64,000 nucleotides of DNA from Phycisphaeraceae bacterium (GCA_020851465.1 JADZCR010000008.1:62001-126000); one strand, 5' to 3'; numbered from the stretch's first letter, positions 37,727 through 46,970 are shown. Numbers and translations are program-made. The notes: generated from the letters alone by a model not told the origin.

Positions 37727-38797
37727 TCACGCCTGAGCGAGATATCCACGCAGCAGATCTTTCATCCCATTGAGGTCGTCGAGGTGCACCATCTCGGTGA
37801 CGGTATGGATGTAGCGCGTCGGGCAAACCAGTGCCATCACCCGGCGACCTGCATTTTTCATCTGGATCGCATATCCGTCATTCCCGCCACGCGGCAAAAT
37901 CGTGCGCTGCGTCTTGATCTTGTGGCGTTTGCCGATCCGTTCAAGCTCTTCGAGCAGTTCAAGATCGCTGATCATCGACGAGTCCATGACCAGTAAGCCC
38001 ACCCCGTCGCCCTGCTTGCTGACGCGCTGATCTTCCGAGACACCCGGCGTATCTACACACAATGTCGTATCCAGCGAGATGGTAACGTCCGGCTCGATGG
38101 TATAGCTCGAAGTCCCCGCGCCGCGGCAGCCCACTTCCTCCTGCACGGTAAAGACGCAGTGAATTTCGCAATGATGCCCGGAGCCAGATTTTTCCAGCTC
38201 ATGGAGCGCACGGATCGCAACCCAACTGGCGATACGATTATCCATCGCCTGACCGACCGCGGTTTTACCCACCACGTCAAACGTCGGGCGGATGACCACC
38301 ATGTCGCCGACGTTCACACGCTTTTTCACGGTGTCACCCGGCAAGCCCAGGTCCACGACAAACTCACTGATCTGAGGCACCTTGTTCTTGTCCGCTTCGT
38401 CGGCAATGTGGATCGGCTTGCCTCCCGGATTCATGACGCCCGGCAGGTCGCGCGACGGATCGCGGGGATCGGGACAGACGGTGACGAGACGCGCGAATAA
38501 ATTTCGTGTGTCAAATCCGCCGACGGGATTGAGACGCAGGAAGCCAGCTCCATCGATGTGCTTCACCAGAAAGCCGATCTGGTCCATATGCGCTGCGAGC
38601 ATCACGCGGAGCGGGTTGTCCGCCTTCTTCCGGGTATTTTTCGCAGGTCGCGGCCGACGAACACAGATCAGTGAACCCAGCGGATCGGTGCGCACTTCAT
38701 CGAAGAGGCCTTTGGTTTCCTGAATGATGAGTTCGCGAATGCGATGCTCACGGCCGGATACCGCGGCGGTCTTAATCAGTTTTTCGAGAAGTTCCAT
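37727..38797 (-). CDS. M42 family metallo-aminopeptidase/glucanase-like protein
   Basis: A 356-residue cytoplasmic protein of peptidase family M42, which forms dodecameric tetrahedral aminopeptidases with two metal ions per site. The ligands are visible: H in AAHMDQIG, bridging D in AMDNRIA, catalytic E pair in QEEVGCRG, D in SLDTT and H in RYIHTVTEM. Some family members were historically annotated as endoglucanase M. Length is normal. It is transcribed toward the putative glycosidase gene, from which it is separated by 56 bases, and is probably a monocistronic housekeeping gene. Confidence 0.92.
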   Translation of the reverse strand: MELLEKLIKTAAVSGREHRIRELIIQETKGLFDEVRTDPLGSLICVRRPRPAKNTRKKADNPLRVMLAAHMDQIGFLVKHIDGAGFLRLNPVGGFDTRNLFARLVTVCPDPRDPSRDLPGVMNPGGKPIHIADEADKNKVPQISEFVVDLGLPGDTVKKRVNVGDMVVIRPTFDVVGKTAVGQAMDNRIASWVAIRALHELEKSGSGHHCEIHCVFTVQEEVGCRGAGTSSYTIEPDVTISLDTTLCVDTPGVSEDQRVSKQGDGVGLLVMDSSMISDLELLEELERIGKRHKIKTQRTILPRGGNDGYAIQMKNAGRRVMALVCPTRYIHTVTEMVHLDDLNGMKDLLRGYLAQA

Positions 38798-39234
38798 GGG
38801 GCGAAATGATAGAGGATGACAGGCGGAAGTTGTGAACCAACTCCGTGATGTGGAAATACCAGGGACGCATTGGAGGCATGGAAGGAAAGATTCACCTGGG
38901 TAATCTGGTGAGTTTGGAGGTTCCTCTCACGGTTTTTCATGGGATTTGGCAGTACCTACCGATGGGCATGCAAAGATACGGAAGCAATTTGGCGGTAATC
39001 GATCTTGACACCCGCCCGGTTGGCTTCTAGCTTTGATTAACCAGAGATGGCCCAAGCCGGGCTGTTTTCGGAGTCACGAGGTCGAACACCAAAGACCTCA
39101 GCCTCACGCCTACCCGAGTCGTCTCCCCCGACCATGATTAAAACGCCAAACCTCACGGGCGCGTTACCGCGCGCCCCGCGTTACCACTCATCCGTTGCGC
39201 GACGGATGGAGATGAGGTTGAGCCAATCACCATC
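38798..39234. other. Intergenic region upstream of the oligogalacturonate-lyase-like pair
   Basis: I find no supported gene in these 437 bases; short open frames lack a ribosome-binding site or any recognisable motif. Close to the next gene, CATCCGT (39189-39195) and ACGGATG (39202-39208) form a perfect seven-base-pair hairpin ending 26 bases before the start codon, which could be a leader structure. A smaller AGTTG/CAACT hairpin lies near 38830. Confidence 0.45.
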
Positions 39235-40401
39235 ATGACCACCACCACCCCCATTTCGACGACCGCACACCACCGCCACGCGGTCCGTACCTGGACCGAC
39301 GAGAAAACCGGCCGCAGCGTGCGCCAGCTCACCGCAGGGGCAGACCACGCGGGACTGGGATATTTCCGTCTTCCGCGTCACCTGCCCGGCGGATGGATGA
39401 TTGCTTACATTCCGAGTGCTGCGTTGATTCACCCCGACACCAACGAGCAGCACCCGCTGAACCAGCTCCACGGCAATTACCTTAAACTCCGCGTCTCGGA
39501 TGGCGTCCTTTTCACGCTGGACCCTCGGACACGGGAACTTTTTTCCACGAAGCTACCCGACGGTGCGTGTGAGTGTATCGGGCAAGTTCCACCAGAGGTA
39601 CCCGGAGCTGTCCACGACATCACTTGCGATGGCCGCAATGTCATTCTGCTCGATCTGCATCAATATCAGAATGCGTCTTATCCGTTGCCGAACACCAAAG
39701 ATCCCGCCGTGTTCTGGAATTACTTCAAGCGTCCGCGCCACGGTCGGATGCTCGCCTACTCGCTGGACAACGGCAAAACGACCGAGCTTTACAAAGCGGA
39801 CGATCATTGTCCGTTCCACGTTGATACCAGCCCGATCGATCCGACGCTCGTGCGATTCGCCATTGATCGCTTCGAGGCTTATGACCAGCGAATCTGGTCC
39901 GTGCGGACTGATGGCAGCGAGCTGCGAAAAATCCGTCCGCAAAGCTCCGGTGAACTGGTGACTCACGAGTTCTGGTGGTCCGGCGGAAAACATATTGGCT
40001 TTACCTACCAGGACCGGCGTAACGATCCGACCGCGCGCGACCTGCCCTGGGCGGAATACTCAAACTCACAAACACGGCTGGGTATTGCAGACTTAACCGG
40101 CAGGCAGGTTTATCTCTCCGACCCCGTCAACCACTACCACACGCACCTGTATTGCTCATTCAACGGTCAACTCGTGAGCGGATCAGGGACAGAGCACGGC
40201 AGCTTCGTTTACGCGGCGAGATTTGATTGGAAAAATCCCCAAATCAACTACGTACCGCTGGCGACGATCCACACACCTTACACACCCTTCGCCGGCCAGC
40301 ATGTGAACTGCGACTTCTCGGCTGACGGCAGGTGGCTGCTCTACTCCGACACGGTACAGGACGGCACGATTCAGCTTTGTGCTGTAGGTGTGGATCTATG
40401 A
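39235..40401 (+). CDS. Oligogalacturonate-lyase-like propeller protein (copy 1)
   Basis: A 388-residue protein resembling the PL22 oligogalacturonate lyases, which cleave short unsaturated pectin oligomers by beta-elimination in the cytoplasm. Repeating propeller strands are visible, for example RTWTDEKTGRSVRQLT, DDHCPFHVDTSPIDPT, THEFWWSGGKHIGFTYQDRR and CDFSADGRWLLYSDT. There is no signal peptide. At the place where I would expect the metal-binding Gln-x-x-His-x-His, this protein has GQHVNCD, so only the glutamine is kept in the expected order. The next gene is a clear paralogue. Catalytic competence is therefore uncertain; it may be an unusual lyase or another sugar-acting propeller. Confidence 0.72.
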   Translation: MTTTTPISTTAHHRHAVRTWTDEKTGRSVRQLTAGADHAGLGYFRLPRHLPGGWMIAYIPSAALIHPDTNEQHPLNQLHGNYLKLRVSDGVLFTLDPRTRELFSTKLPDGACECIGQVPPEVPGAVHDITCDGRNVILLDLHQYQNASYPLPNTKDPAVFWNYFKRPRHGRMLAYSLDNGKTTELYKADDHCPFHVDTSPIDPTLVRFAIDRFEAYDQRIWSVRTDGSELRKIRPQSSGELVTHEFWWSGGKHIGFTYQDRRNDPTARDLPWAEYSNSQTRLGIADLTGRQVYLSDPVNHYHTHLYCSFNGQLVSGSGTEHGSFVYAARFDWKNPQINYVPLATIHTPYTPFAGQHVNCDFSADGRWLLYSDTVQDGTIQLCAVGVDL

Positions 40402-40505
40402 CAACCCTTTTCACCCCCCCCAGGCGAATACTTAAAAACAAGACGAAATCGCTGAGATTACGGACTTTCTTGACTGTTTTGCCGATTAACTAAAGGAAAC
40501 ATGCT

Positions 40506-41729
40506 GTGACCGCTCTGACATTGGAACCTCCGACCAACATGCTTGTCACCAACACCATTCGAACTTTCACTGACGAAAACACCGGCCGTGAGATTCGTCA
40601 GCTCACCGACATGGAGCACGGTGCGCACCTGAGCTACTTCCGGTACTTCAAGCAGCTTCCGGGCGGGAAGATGCTCGCCTACGCCAAGCACGCTCAGGGC
40701 AATGTGATCATTCTCGATCCTGAGAGCGGTGAGGTTGTCCGAATTCCTCATACCTTTCATGCACTGAAAGTGCGGGAGATCGACGGGCACATCTGGTTTA
40801 TCCGCACGGCAGCGGACACGAGCAAGAACCGATCGGACCGCCGATACAGCCGTGAACTCTGGTCGATCAATCTCACGAGTGCCGCCGTGACGGAGCCGCG
40901 GCTTGTCGCCGCCATTCCTGATGATGTTCCCGGCGAAGTCGAAGACATCACGATCGACGGCAAGCACGTGATACTCCGCGAGTCGCATCAGGACTTGAAG
41001 GCATACCCGATCCCGACCACCAAGGACGTCCAGTCGATCAACCATTATTTCAGCCGTCCCCGGAAAGGCGCGATCTGGTCCTTCCATGTCGAAACCGGAC
41101 AGGCGAACAAGATTTTCGAGAGCGAAGGACATTGCCCCCTGCACATCGACACGTCACCGGCTGATCCGGGACTGATCCGCTTTTGCCGCGACATGATCGA
41201 AACACAAGGACAGCGAATCTGGACCGTGCGCATCGACGGCAGCGATCTGCACGCCATTCGACCACAGGAACGCGGCGAGATGGTCACCCATGAGTTCTGG
41301 TGGGCTGATCCTAACTACATCGGTTACACGTATCAGGATCGACGTCAGGACCCAACGGTGCTCACGCACCACTGGGCGGAGTATGCGATGGCACAGACGC
41401 GACTTGGAATTTCCGATCTGAGCGGACGCGAGGTTTTTCTGTCCGATCCGATCAACTGCTACCACTCGCACCTGTACATGTCACCCGACGGGCGCTTCGT
41501 CAGTGGTGAAGGCACTCATGACCACAGCTACGTCTATGCGGCTGCCTTTGACTGGCGCAATACAAAGCTCGACCTGATCCCGCTCGCCACGATCCACACG
41601 GATTACGTGCCGTTCCGAGGCCAGGGCGTCGATTGCAATTTCTCGGCGGACGGCCGGTGGCTCATCTATGCCGACAAGATCGGCGGCTCGAAAGTCCATC
41701 AGCTTTACGCGGTGGAAACAGAGCTTTGA
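40506..41729 (+). CDS. Oligogalacturonate-lyase-like propeller protein (copy 2)
   Basis: A 407-residue paralogue of the preceding gene, 104 bases downstream. The two share long stretches such as FTDENTGREIRQLT, GHCPLHIDTSPADP, THEFWWADPNYIGYTYQDRR and SADGRWLIYAD. I chose the GTG at 40506, preceded by AAAGGA; an ATG at 40501 hits a stop after two codons. The presumed metal-site stretch reads GQGVDCNFS, again with the glutamine but without the two histidines seen in characterised PL22 enzymes. It probably acts on a related substrate. The pair probably arose by tandem duplication. Confidence 0.72.
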   Translation: MTALTLEPPTNMLVTNTIRTFTDENTGREIRQLTDMEHGAHLSYFRYFKQLPGGKMLAYAKHAQGNVIILDPESGEVVRIPHTFHALKVREIDGHIWFIRTAADTSKNRSDRRYSRELWSINLTSAAVTEPRLVAAIPDDVPGEVEDITIDGKHVILRESHQDLKAYPIPTTKDVQSINHYFSRPRKGAIWSFHVETGQANKIFESEGHCPLHIDTSPADPGLIRFCRDMIETQGQRIWTVRIDGSDLHAIRPQERGEMVTHEFWWADPNYIGYTYQDRRQDPTVLTHHWAEYAMAQTRLGISDLSGREVFLSDPINCYHSHLYMSPDGRFVSGEGTHDHSYVYAAAFDWRNTKLDLIPLATIHTDYVPFRGQGVDCNFSADGRWLIYADKIGGSKVHQLYAVETEL

Positions 41730-41833
41730 TCGGCCTCCACAGCAGCGACAGGCACACAGCAGCGAGCGACTAAGGTTGCCCGCTGCAGAGATCGTTGTTT
41801 TAATGCGCTGCTCAAAACCTCAGGAGCATTCCC

Positions 41834-42160
41834 TTGGCTGATGCCATCCCTCAAAAGCTCGATAACGTGTCCGTGACATGCAAGGCCAATATTTATTTCG
41901 ACGGCAAGGTTGTCAGCCACTCCGTCCACATCGGTGGAAAAAAGAAGACGCTGGGGCTGATCTATCCGGGTACGTTCAAGTTCAACACAGACGCGCCGGA
42001 GAAGATGGAGATGACAGCCGGTTCGGCGCGGGTGAAACTCGCAGGGCAGAAAGACTGGACGACCTATCCGGCGGGCACATCCTTCCATGTTCCGGGGAAG
42101 TCGTACTTCGAGATTGCCGTCGAGAGCGGCATCGCCGAGTACATCTGCTCCTTTGAGTGA
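41834..42160 (+). CDS. ppnP: Pyrimidine/purine nucleoside phosphorylase
   Basis: A 108-residue cupin-fold protein of the PpnP (YaiE, DUF1255) family, which phosphorolyses diverse nucleosides to free base and ribose 1-phosphate. Family stretches are KANIYFDGKVVSHSV, LGLIYPGTFKFNTDAPEKME, KDWTTYPAGTSFHVPG and the closing SYFEIAVESGIAEYICSF. It starts at a TTG with CAGGAG seven bases upstream, which decides the start. It is slightly longer than the usual 94 residues because of an N-terminal extension. It is separated by 104 bases from the lyase-like pair and meets the convergent PilZ gene. Confidence 0.88.
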   Translation: MADAIPQKLDNVSVTCKANIYFDGKVVSHSVHIGGKKKTLGLIYPGTFKFNTDAPEKMEMTAGSARVKLAGQKDWTTYPAGTSFHVPGKSYFEIAVESGIAEYICSFE

Positions 42161-42186
42161 AACGGCTTTGAGCGCGAAATCGGAGA

Positions 42187-42705
42187 TCAGGTATTGAGAT
42201 CGCCGACGCGATGATCGCCATAGATGAAACGGGCGTCCACGGAAATCCGAGCAATTGCGGTGATGCCTTTTTCGATCTCCGGGGTCAGCCCCTCAAACTT
42301 CAATCCGAGATCGTGTTTGAAGAAGCCGACTCGTTTGATCCACATCACACGCGCCTGCACAGTCTGTTTGCCGACCAGTGAGGTGAGCGTGACCTCGTGA
42401 ACTTCACCCTTCTTAACCATGAGTCGGCCGCGGCGGCGCACGCGCATGCCGGTGCTGGAAAGGTCCTGTACATCACCGAGCTTGCACTTGAGTAGTTCGA
42501 CCCGCAGCCGGCCACGGATACGGTTGTCCTGCTTCTTAGGTGCGTCGGCAATAAACGTCACTGGATTCGTTGGCGGTCGCACAGTGCGAGTATCGGGTAA
42601 ATCATTGAGCGACTTGATGAATGAAACGCGAAAATAATGCCTGAAATCGAGAATTATTGACCACTGCTTGACGAAGCTGGAAAAACTCTGATCCGACCAT
42701 TTCAA
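42187..42705 (-). CDS. PilZ domain protein
   Basis: A 172-residue protein with a C-terminal PilZ domain, the common receptor for cyclic di-GMP. The binding motifs are seen as an arginine-rich stretch (RIRGRLRVELLK) followed by DLSSTGMRVRRRG. The N-terminal 60 residues are not assigned and the true start could be internal. It is divergent from motA, with 143 bases between the two starts, a setting like that of YcgR-type flagellar brake proteins. That role is an inference from position. Confidence 0.75.
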   Translation of the reverse strand: MKWSDQSFSSFVKQWSIILDFRHYFRVSFIKSLNDLPDTRTVRPPTNPVTFIADAPKKQDNRIRGRLRVELLKCKLGDVQDLSSTGMRVRRRGRLMVKKGEVHEVTLTSLVGKQTVQARVMWIKRVGFFKHDLGLKFEGLTPEIEKGITAIARISVDARFIYGDHRVGDLNT

Positions 42706-42848
42706 CGATAACCGTTTCGCGGCGGTTTCCCGCTTGTCCGCCCCACCTATGCCATTAAGTGTCCCGCCTAACGCTCCGATGAAAACGGAGTGAAAGTGTC
42801 CTCGCGCAGGCTCCGCGCCGAGCGACGGGCGGATCCAGGAGACGGGAA

Positions 42849-43637
42849 ATGGACAAGGCCAGTGCCATCGGGCTCTTTATTGGATTGACGTGTCTTGGGA
42901 TCGTCTTTTACGAGTCGTCCCACGGCAACTTCATGATGTTCTATTCGCTCGAAGGACTTCTCATGGTCGGCGGAGGTTCAGTCTCCGTCTGCTTCATGGC
43001 CATGCCGATGAGCAAGCTCAAGTCCGTCGGCGGCTGGTTCAAGTCGTTCCTGTTTCAGAAAGGTCGCAGTGCGGTCGAGGTCGTGCAGATCATGACCGAC
43101 CTGGCGGAAAAGGCACGCCGTGACGGCATCCTCGCCCTCGAATCCGACGTTGCCAGAATCAAAGACACCGACCCGTTCCTCGTCAAAGGTCTGCGCATGG
43201 CGATCGACGGCATGGACCCCGCCGCAATCGAGTCCACCCTCCGTATTGAAATCCTCGCCATGCAGGAGCGACACAAGGCAGGCAAAAAATTCTTCGACCT
43301 CATCAAGCTCTACGGCCCCGGCTACGGGCTGGTAGGAACGCTCGTCGGTCAGATCGGTATGTTCGGCAACCTCGAAGGCGGCTCGATCGGCTCGATGGGT
43401 AAGTCGCTGGCGATCGCCGTTTGCGCGACGATGTACGGCACAGTCGTCGCTAACGCCATCTGCGGTCCCATTGGGGACAAACTCGGAATGCGCTCCGCCG
43501 AGGAAATCCTCAATCGTGAGATGGTGCTCCAGGGCGTGATGTCGCTCCAGGCGGGTGACAATCCCCGGCTGACCCTCGAAAAGATGACCGCGTTTATCCC
43601 GATGTCCGGCCGCTCACAGCTCAAGGCTGCGGCGTAA
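42849..43637 (+). CDS. motA: Flagellar motor stator protein MotA
   Basis: A 262-residue membrane protein with four predicted helices, two near the N-terminus and two in the second half, forming the proton or sodium channel with MotB. The conserved prolines lie in YGPGYGLVGTLVG and in NAICGPIGDKLG, and the charged cytoplasmic loop includes EKARRDGILALE, typical of the torque-generating face. A GGAG box precedes the ATG. It is followed after 77 bases by motB in the same direction; the two form the stator operon. No other flagellar genes are in the window. Confidence 0.92.
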   Translation: MDKASAIGLFIGLTCLGIVFYESSHGNFMMFYSLEGLLMVGGGSVSVCFMAMPMSKLKSVGGWFKSFLFQKGRSAVEVVQIMTDLAEKARRDGILALESDVARIKDTDPFLVKGLRMAIDGMDPAAIESTLRIEILAMQERHKAGKKFFDLIKLYGPGYGLVGTLVGQIGMFGNLEGGSIGSMGKSLAIAVCATMYGTVVANAICGPIGDKLGMRSAEEILNREMVLQGVMSLQAGDNPRLTLEKMTAFIPMSGRSQLKAAA

Positions 43638-43714
43638 GGAGCGAAGATCGAGCCATCCTGTTTTCACGCAGGATGACGCAGTTCCGGTGAAATCCAAACC
43701 TTGAACGTCGAATC

Positions 43715-44599
43715 ATGGCTGAAAAGCACGACGAACATCACGACAAGAAAAAAGGCGGCCACGCTCACAGCGGCGGCCACGGGGGCGGGCATGGCGGCGG
43801 CGGTCACGAGGAGCACGAAGGCGCTCCCGAATGGCTGATCTCGTTTGCTGACAACGTGACGCTGATGATGGGCTTCTTTGTCATCATGCTGGCGATGAAC
43901 ATGAAACCCGCTGAGACCGGCGGCGGAGGCGGTGCGGCAGGCGGCGGAGCCGGCCAACCCGATGCTATCGACCTCTCCATCGCGGTGCGCGAGGCTTTTA
44001 ATAATCCCGTCAATCTCAACTCCATGAACCCTTCCGATCTCCCGCTCATCCAGCGGTTGCTCGAACGCAAGGGTGCAACGGAAATTCAGGAGCCCGGCCC
44101 GCGCGGTGATGATGCGGACCTCTCATCCATCCGTCCGGGTGATTACCACCAGCTCTCCGGCGCGGTGCCGTTTGAGGATGGATCAACCACGCTGACAAGC
44201 TCCGCCGAGGCAACACTGGCAGACATCGCCAGTCACATGAGGGGATTGCGGCTGGTGATCGAAATTCGCGGCCATGTCAGTGCAGCAGAGGCGTTTCAGG
44301 CACCGGATCGCGCGATGTCTCTGTCGTTTGAACGAACGATGACCGTCGCCAAAGCATTAGCGGAGGCGGGGCTGGATTGGAAGCAGATGCGTCTCATCGC
44401 TGCGGGTGACAACGAGCGACTCAAGCCGCTCGTCTATGATCGCAGCGGTCAGAGGCGTAATCAGCGGGTCGAGGTCATCGTAACCAACGAGACGATGAAC
44501 GACTCCTCATCCAACGAAGGGCTTAATCCACTCAAAGTTCCGGAAACCGGAAGTGCGCCAGCACCTGCTACTGAATCGAGAGCCTCATCGAATGAGTAG
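43715..44599 (+). CDS. motB: Flagellar motor stator protein MotB
   Basis: A 294-residue stator partner of MotA. It has one membrane helix (EWLISFADNVTLMMGFFVIMLAM) whose D46 corresponds to the essential ion-binding aspartate. The C-terminal OmpA-like peptidoglycan-binding domain is recognisable (PFEDGSTTLTSSAEATL, SFERTMTVAKALAEAGL, RRNQRVEVIV), but the usual GHTD is replaced by GHVSAAEA. The cytoplasmic N-terminus is odd: nine histidines in the first 34 residues among glycine runs. A glycine-rich linker (GGGGGAAGGG) follows the helix. Confidence 0.9.
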   Translation: MAEKHDEHHDKKKGGHAHSGGHGGGHGGGGHEEHEGAPEWLISFADNVTLMMGFFVIMLAMNMKPAETGGGGGAAGGGAGQPDAIDLSIAVREAFNNPVNLNSMNPSDLPLIQRLLERKGATEIQEPGPRGDDADLSSIRPGDYHQLSGAVPFEDGSTTLTSSAEATLADIASHMRGLRLVIEIRGHVSAAEAFQAPDRAMSLSFERTMTVAKALAEAGLDWKQMRLIAAGDNERLKPLVYDRSGQRRNQRVEVIVTNETMNDSSSNEGLNPLKVPETGSAPAPATESRASSNE

Positions 44600-44643
44600 C
44601 CGGCTCCGCGTCTTACCCGCATCAGCCTGCAATGCCCCTGGCA

Positions 44644-45597
44644 TCATGCGTTCTGTTTAGGCTCAAACCGAACGGTTCGCGGTTTGCGGCGCCCAATGAA
44701 GTAAATCACGTCCTCGCTGCCGACTTGCTGATATTTTCCATTCTCATCGCGCTGGAGAATCGCTTCGGTGCGTTCGCGTTCAAACTGCGGTTCGAAGTTT
44801 GCGGCCAGGAAATATCGCAGTAAATCACCATCGATCCGCAGCGGATGGGCTGCGTCGTAGTGGTGATCCACCTTGCTGGCGACCTCGTCATGCGTGTACA
44901 AGCGATCCTGAAAGACCAGGTATCCGCCAACCTGGGTCGTGGTGAGAATCCTTTCAAAAACCGCTTCAATGTCGTAACAATGCTCGATGACGTTGATAAT
45001 CACCACCAGGTCGTAGCGATCGTCCGTCGGCATCGCTTCGATGGCGGAGTCGATCATCCGCTTAATAGGCAAAGTATGCCCGCTGGTCAGCCGGCGGTGC
45101 CAATTCGGATAGCGACGCCACCAGCGAAAAGAATCGATCGGCTTGCGCAGAAACTGCGGCACATGCAGCCACGCGGAATATTGCAGACGCAGGGCGTTCT
45201 GGTCATAACCGCAGTGCGGATGGCTCAGGTAGCGGGCTATCAGCGGATCGAGCAGCGTTGTCTGCTTGACACGGCAAACGTCGGCAATCAGTCGCATGTT
45301 GGTAAATGGTCCGCAGCCCAGCTCGATGGCGTTCTCAAACTGCCGGCCACGCAGCGCACGATAGCCGTTAAATCCCTCGAAATGTCCTTCGTTGCGATCG
45401 CTGTCGGCGGTGATGCTGTGGTGAAACCAGTGTGTGTGCTCTGCCTGCTGCGCCTTTTTCCAGCGAGTATGGTCCACGCGCGTGACGCCGCGGCCATTGG
45501 TGAGATAAGCCCGGTCATTTTCCTGGGCAAGCCGCTGACGGGCTTCCTCGCCGTGGAGAATATTGACGTTCGAGTCGATGTGTACGTATTGAGACAT
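44644..45597 (-). CDS. Class I SAM-dependent methyltransferase
   Basis: A protein of about 317 residues when started at the ATG at 45597 (MSQYVHIDSN); in-frame starts at 45615 and 45714 exist and none has a clear ribosome-binding site. The methyltransferase core shows motif I NAIELGCGPFTN for S-adenosylmethionine and the acidic/aromatic YDLVVIINVIEHCYDIE, as in family 11/23-type enzymes. A carbohydrate or small-molecule substrate is likely but not shown. It is convergent with motB, 44 bases away, and divergent from the antiporter gene. Confidence 0.75.
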   Translation of the reverse strand: MSQYVHIDSNVNILHGEEARQRLAQENDRAYLTNGRGVTRVDHTRWKKAQQAEHTHWFHHSITADSDRNEGHFEGFNGYRALRGRQFENAIELGCGPFTNMRLIADVCRVKQTTLLDPLIARYLSHPHCGYDQNALRLQYSAWLHVPQFLRKPIDSFRWWRRYPNWHRRLTSGHTLPIKRMIDSAIEAMPTDDRYDLVVIINVIEHCYDIEAVFERILTTTQVGGYLVFQDRLYTHDEVASKVDHHYDAAHPLRIDGDLLRYFLAANFEPQFERERTEAILQRDENGKYQQVGSEDVIYFIGRRKPRTVRFEPKQNA

Positions 45598-45722
45598 GCG
45601 ATTAAGAATCGGCATTATCGATTTGGATTCATTCCCGATAAGCCGATAACACGTTGCATTCTGGTTATCGGTATCTCGGCACATCCCCACAGGAATGATC
45701 CGAAGCCTTATCATTCGGCCGC

Positions 45723-46970
45723 ATGAAAAAAGTCTTGCTCTATTCCGCGCTGCTCGTGCTGGGTCTCATCGCCTCGCAGCTACTGCCCGGAATTTTCGGT
45801 GATGCCTACAGTGCCGCGAATCTGCCGATCAAGCTCGCCACGATGTTCTGCCTCGCATTCATCATGATTCATGTCGGCTATGAGTTTGAAATCGACAAGC
45901 GAAACCTCCGCCCCTACGCATGGGACTACTTTGTAGCGGCAACTGCGGCGGCGTTTCCGTGGATCTTCTGCACGCTCTATTTCATTTACGTCCTGGCGCC
46001 CGCGGAGCTATGGAACAGCGGCGAGTTGTGGAAGGAATCGCTTCTGGAGGCACGGTTCGCCTCCCCCACTTCGGCGGGTGTGCTCTTTTCCATGCTCGCG
46101 GCGGCAGGACTGGCGGCCACATGGGTTTTCCAAAAGGCGCGCGTGCTGGCGATCTTCGACGATCTGGACACTGTGCTCTTCATGATCCCCCTTCAGATGC
46201 TCATGGTCGGCATCCGCTGGCAGCTTGGGATCGTCGTACTGATTATCGTGGTTCTGCTCTGGCTGGCCTGGCGCTACCTGCACGCATGGATGATCCCTAT
46301 CTCCTGGCCGTGGGTCTTTGGCTACGCTGCAGCGATCACACTCGCCTGCGAAAGCGTCCTGCTGCTCAGTGAGCGAATCGACAAACAGGTAACGATCCAC
46401 ATGGAAGTATTGCTGCCCGCTTTTGCGCTCGGCTGCATGATGGCCCGACCGCGCGGAGCTGACCCGCATCAGGATGATGCGCTCGAAGGACATGAAGAAG
46501 GCCCGGAAACCGCACGCGAACAGCAAGTTTCAACGATTATCTCTGCGCTTTTCATGGTGTTCGTCGGCCTCTCCATGCCCGCTATCACCACGGCAACCAC
46601 AGACAGTCATGCTGCAGCGGCAGTGCCGGACACCGTTACCGCGCATGAACCCTTTCCCGGCTGGAGCATGGTTGCGATTCACGTGCTGGCCGTCACACTG
46701 ATTTCAAACATCGGCAAGATGTTTCCCGCGTTGTGTTATCGCAGGCAAGCATCGCTGCGCGAACGGTTGGCTCTATCCGTGGCGATGTTCCCCCGCGGCG
46801 AAGTGGGCGCGGGCGTACTCGCCATTTCAATCGGCTACGGCATCGGCGGAGTGTCGCTGACCGTCGCGGTACTGAGCCTGGCGTTGAACCTCGTCTGTAC
46901 CGGCATCTTCATCGTGATCGTAAAAAAACTAATCCCGCCCAACCGTACCCTGACTAACCCCGCTGCGTGA
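45723..46970 (+). CDS. Cation/proton antiporter-like membrane protein
   Basis: A 415-residue polytopic membrane protein similar to the CPA-type sodium(potassium)/proton exchangers. About 11-12 hydrophobic segments are present. The region ASPTSAGVLFSMLAAAGL followed by VLAIFDDLDTVLFMIPLQ matches the helix pair that carries the ion-binding aspartates in NhaP/KefB relatives, and FPRGEVGAGVLAISIG resembles the conserved late RGE-containing helix. A cytoplasmic His/Glu-rich loop near residues 240-260 (DPHQDDALEGHEEG) may be regulatory. Ion specificity is unknown. Confidence 0.8.
   Translation: MKKVLLYSALLVLGLIASQLLPGIFGDAYSAANLPIKLATMFCLAFIMIHVGYEFEIDKRNLRPYAWDYFVAATAAAFPWIFCTLYFIYVLAPAELWNSGELWKESLLEARFASPTSAGVLFSMLAAAGLAATWVFQKARVLAIFDDLDTVLFMIPLQMLMVGIRWQLGIVVLIIVVLLWLAWRYLHAWMIPISWPWVFGYAAAITLACESVLLLSERIDKQVTIHMEVLLPAFALGCMMARPRGADPHQDDALEGHEEGPETAREQQVSTIISALFMVFVGLSMPAITTATTDSHAAAAVPDTVTAHEPFPGWSMVAIHVLAVTLISNIGKMFPALCYRRQASLRERLALSVAMFPRGEVGAGVLAISIGYGIGGVSLTVAVLSLALNLVCTGIFIVIVKKLIPPNRTLTNPAA

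Noticed and set aside
38845-39030. Short plus-strand frame of 61 codons before the lyase-like pair
   Set aside because: No ribosome-binding site, no motif and poor codon match; treated as non-coding.
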